DNA of 64,000 bases, from the NCBI GenBank assembly GCA_019359695.1, contig JAHHGV010000007.1, forward strand, positions 150,532 through 214,531, written 5' to 3'. The DNA is from Brasilonema angustatum HA4187-MV1. GTDB taxonomy: Bacteria > Cyanobacteriota > Cyanobacteriia > Cyanobacteriales > Nostocaceae. Below, piece after piece: positions 61,859-64,000 of the stretch. The notes below the pieces were generated by a model, which was not told the DNA's origin, ran no database searches, and worked only from the letters and a program-made list of their open reading frames with translations. A program made the position numbers and the translations under genes. Positions within the stretch are counted from its first letter, which is position 1. Every line of letters starts with the position of its first letter.

Positions 61859-62401
61859 ATGGCTAAATTTCCCATCATCGAATACGACCAACTCAGTGAT
61901 TCCAAGGTCAAAGCTATATATAAAGAGATTCAGGTTGAACTGGGATTTGGCATAGTGCCAAATTTATTTAAATCAATGGCAATCAATCCTGGGATCTTGG
62001 AAGCGAATTGGAAGAAATTTCGCAGCACTATCCTCAAAGGAGATGTTCCACGCACACTCAAGGAAATGCTGGGAATTGCTATTTCCCAGGCTAATAGTAG
62101 TCCTTATGCACTGAATGTGCATTTGCATGGATTATCATCATTAGGCATGAGCGAGGAAGTTTTAAGAACCCTAGTTTCAGATTTTGCAGCCTGTCCGCTT
62201 CCCAAACGTGAAAAAGCAGTGATCAGCTTTGGTTTGAAAGTCGCGACTGAACCGCACACACTCACGAGTAAAGATTACCAACACCTCTATGACTTAGGTT
62301 TAGACAATTCTGAAATATTTGAGATTGTCGCTACAGCAGACTTATTTACGAGTGTCAATAAATACACTGATTCAATTTCACTAGAAATTGATACATTATG
62401 A
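61859..62401 (+). CDS. Carboxymuconolactone decarboxylase / AhpD-fold protein lacking the CxxC
   Basis: 180 aa with the helical AhpD-like fold: GIVPNLFKSMAINPGILEANW, LKEMLGIAISQANSS, LNVHLHGLSSLGM. In peroxidase-related members the segment after the first helix carries C-x-x-C followed by H. Here it reads NSSPYALNVH, so both Cys are replaced (S and A) and only the His remains. Redox activity is therefore unlikely. It may be a sensor or scaffold. Stop codon overlaps the adenylate cyclase start by 4 nt, so the two are translationally coupled. Confidence 0.82.
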   Translation: MAKFPIIEYDQLSDSKVKAIYKEIQVELGFGIVPNLFKSMAINPGILEANWKKFRSTILKGDVPRTLKEMLGIAISQANSSPYALNVHLHGLSSLGMSEEVLRTLVSDFAACPLPKREKAVISFGLKVATEPHTLTSKDYQHLYDLGLDNSEIFEIVATADLFTSVNKYTDSISLEIDTL

Positions 62402-63750
62402 CTTCCCTTCCCGTCTCTATTGGTACTCGGCTAGAACAACAGGACTATCAGCAACTGTTGTTGCTTTCTCGTCGCTTGCTTGCTGAAGCTCAAGCGCTTT
62501 CCAGTAGGATCGCAGCTGTTAATGAAATTGCGATCGCCATCAATCGTTCGCTGAAGCTGGATGAGATTTTGCGAGTTGTTAGTAAACAAGCAAAATGGTT
62601 GTTAGACTTTGAGCATTGTAGTGTTTGCCTGAGCGATACTAATGATTATTGGCGTATCGTGAAGCTGTTCGGTCCTACTGTCGAAGTAAAGTTTTCTGAT
62701 ACAACAGAAATGGGTGTCGTTGGCATTAGTCTGGAAACAGGTCAAGCCCGACTCATTCATGAAAAACCTACAAGGGGTTTTCTTAGCCAGTACCAATCGC
62801 AGATCATCATTCCATTGGAATGTGATAATCGCGTGCTTGGTACAATCAACTTTGCCACCTCAGCAGCAAGAAGTTACACTCAAGAAGATTTACGCATTGG
62901 CTATTTACTAGCAGTGCAATTATCTGCAGCCATCCGTAATGCTGAACGCTTTGAGGAATTAAACCGGCTGTATCTTGAATTAGATAAAGAAAAACGCAAG
63001 ACAGATGAATTGCTTTTGAATATACTACCAATAGATATTGCCTCTGAGCTGAAGCAGACTGGTGCTGTTAAGCCTGTCTATTATGAATCTGCTTCTGTTC
63101 TGTTTACAGACTTTAAGAATTTTACTAAGTTATCAGAACAGTTGACTCCACAAGAATTGGTTGATGAACTAGATTATTGTTTTTCTTGTTTTGATCAGTT
63201 TACTGAAGCGCATGGCTTAGAAAAATTGAAAACAATTGGTGACAGTTATATGTGTGTTGGGGGAATTCCAAACCACAACAAAACTCATGCAATTGATGCT
63301 GTGCTAGCTGCTATTAATATTCGCACTTTTATGGAATGGCGTAAAAAAGAGAAGGCGCTTTTAAATCAACCATATTGGGATATTCGTATTGGTATTCATT
63401 CAGGATCATTATTAGCAGGTGTGATTGGACACAAGAAGTTCGCTTACGATGTCTGGGGTGACACTGTTAACACCGCTTCTAGAATGGAATCATCTGGTCT
63501 GACTGGAAGTATTAATATTTCTGCCTCAACTTTTGAGTTAATTAAAGATTTTTTTCTAGTTGAATCTAGAGGAAAAGTTAACGCTAAAAATAAAGGCGAA
63601 ATAGATATGTATATTGTTAAAGGTATAAAAGATAGTTTAGCTATAGATCCAACAGGTTTATTACCAAATAAAGAATTTAATGAACTATATTTTGCTATCC
63701 AACCAGAAACAGATACATTAATTGAGGAGAGCCTTATTGATCAGGAGTGA
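62398..63750 (+). CDS. GAF-domain class III adenylate cyclase
   Basis: 450 aa. A GAF domain (about 45-185; WLLDFEHCSVCLSDTNDYWR, SQIIIPLECDNRVLGTINFAT), a short coiled linker (ELNRLYLELDKEKRKTDELLLNILP), then a class III cyclase domain (about 225-400). Metal Asp residues are in VLFTDFKNFTKL and TIGDSYM. Purine-selecting Lys in EKLKTIGD and Asp in YDVWGDTVNTASRM indicate ATP rather than GTP. It produces cAMP, probably gated by a ligand or redox signal at the GAF domain. Second gene of the operon with the AhpD-fold protein. Confidence 0.93.
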   Translation: MTSLPVSIGTRLEQQDYQQLLLLSRRLLAEAQALSSRIAAVNEIAIAINRSLKLDEILRVVSKQAKWLLDFEHCSVCLSDTNDYWRIVKLFGPTVEVKFSDTTEMGVVGISLETGQARLIHEKPTRGFLSQYQSQIIIPLECDNRVLGTINFATSAARSYTQEDLRIGYLLAVQLSAAIRNAERFEELNRLYLELDKEKRKTDELLLNILPIDIASELKQTGAVKPVYYESASVLFTDFKNFTKLSEQLTPQELVDELDYCFSCFDQFTEAHGLEKLKTIGDSYMCVGGIPNHNKTHAIDAVLAAINIRTFMEWRKKEKALLNQPYWDIRIGIHSGSLLAGVIGHKKFAYDVWGDTVNTASRMESSGLTGSINISASTFELIKDFFLVESRGKVNAKNKGEIDMYIVKGIKDSLAIDPTGLLPNKEFNELYFAIQPETDTLIEESLIDQE

Positions 63751-63753
63751 GAA

Positions 63754-63849
63754 ATGTCATCTCAGGATTTAAACCGTAAAGTCTCGAAACAAAGCTTGGA
63801 AAAACTCATTGAAACACTCGAACTGTTAACTTACAGGATTTTTATGTAA
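63754..63849 (+). CDS. Short ORF after the cyclase, possibly truncated
   Basis: 31 codons: MSSQDLNRKVSKQSLEKLIE ... LELLTYRIFM, then stop. It has a good ribosome site (AGGAG, 6-7 nt upstream) and starts 3 nt after the cyclase stop, so it may be translated as the last operon gene. The stop coincides with the start of a dispersed GTGGGCATTGCCC repeat, so a longer gene may have been cut by repeat insertion. Confidence 0.4.
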   Translation: MSSQDLNRKVSKQSLEKLIETLELLTYRIFM

Positions 63850-64000
63850 GGTGGGCATTGCCCAATACGGTTCAGTTAACTCCTAACTTGCACATTTTAG
63901 AACCGTTATACAGTAAGGCTTTGAGAAATCTTATAAAAATGTGCTTGTTTCATATTTTGCGGGAGCGTTAATCGCGCCCGTTGGGCGCTCACATCTTGCA
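63850..64000. repeat. Dispersed repeats at window end
   Basis: GGTGGGCATTGCCCAATACGG (63851-63871) is of the same family as the 10394-10451 palindrome. The window ends within a GCGCCCGTTGGGCGC palindrome (about 63975-63989). No gene. Confidence 0.6.

Noticed and set aside
1..64000. tRNA, rRNA or tmRNA genes
   Set aside because: No GTTCGAATCC-type T-loop with matching acceptor stem was seen in any spacer.

Overview
The window looks like chromosome from a filamentous, probably heterocyst-forming cyanobacterium (order Nostocales). The sequence supports this with HIP1 octamers (GCGATCGC) throughout, heptanucleotide STRR tandem repeats, the chlorophyll cyclase gene acsF, two carboxysome shell genes (ccmK3 and ccmK4 types), a clpR-clpP pair, a HetZ-family regulator, and lineage-typical families (DUF2996, Uma2, Rpn/DUF2887, TPS-domain exoprotein). 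No tRNA, rRNA, CRISPR array or complete insertion sequence was recognised. Everything here rests on reading the sequence and remembered family features; no database search was run.

Layout. 1-6.2 kb: a GST, a secreted fasciclin-domain protein, a frameshifted VWA/CoxE-like relic, Uma2 and Rpn-type nucleases with a duplicated 3' end, and a PaaK-like adenylate-forming enzyme. 6.3-11 kb: two tandem Ser/Thr kinases with the same unusual architecture, then a GNAT acetyltransferase. 11.2-15.6 kb: a large repeat-rich two-partner-secretion exoprotein. 16.3-18.7 kb: Nudix hydrolase, pgk and a universal stress protein. 19-25.6 kb, minus strand: hemW, then a CHAT-protease/TPR protein and two unknown proteins that resemble a conflict or cell-death cassette. 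25.8-31.9 kb: PIN-TRAM membrane protein, a small zinc protein, YaeR-type glyoxalase, VWA protein, clpR-clpP, a DnaJ-domain protein and a MoaD-like protein.

31.9-36.4 kb is the most puzzling stretch. All genes are on the minus strand: an AraC-type regulator with a truncated receiver, a lipoprotein plus coiled-coil pair, four tandem near-identical small proteins in exact 310-bp units, and a 176-aa protein. The intergenic regions upstream of the lipoprotein and of the small-protein array are diverged copies of each other, which suggests co-regulation of an undescribed surface or envelope system.

37-47.9 kb: thrC with a ThiS/MoaD-like carrier, DUF2996, a TM2 protein, acsF with a hairpin-rich leader, a beta-barrel candidate, a receiver-zinc-ribbon protein, ccmK3, an LD-carboxypeptidase, Uma2, small secreted or membrane proteins, and a rubredoxin. 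48-54.5 kb: an M61 peptidase, the HetZ-family gene, a glycosyltransferase, and ccmK4, which lies 9.6 kb from ccmK3 on the opposite strand. 55.5-60 kb: a three-gene export/glycan operon (ABC exporter, GT2-methyltransferase fusion, polysaccharide deacetylase). 60-64 kb: pepP, then an AhpD-fold protein without its cysteines that is translationally coupled to a GAF-adenylate cyclase.

Intergenic DNA is rich in dispersed elements: three copies of a roughly 93-bp MITE-like element with AGGACTTACGCA ends, STRR arrays, GAAACCCGGTTTC hairpins at convergent gene ends, and larger inverted-repeat elements. One of these supplies the C-terminal tail of the CHAT protein.
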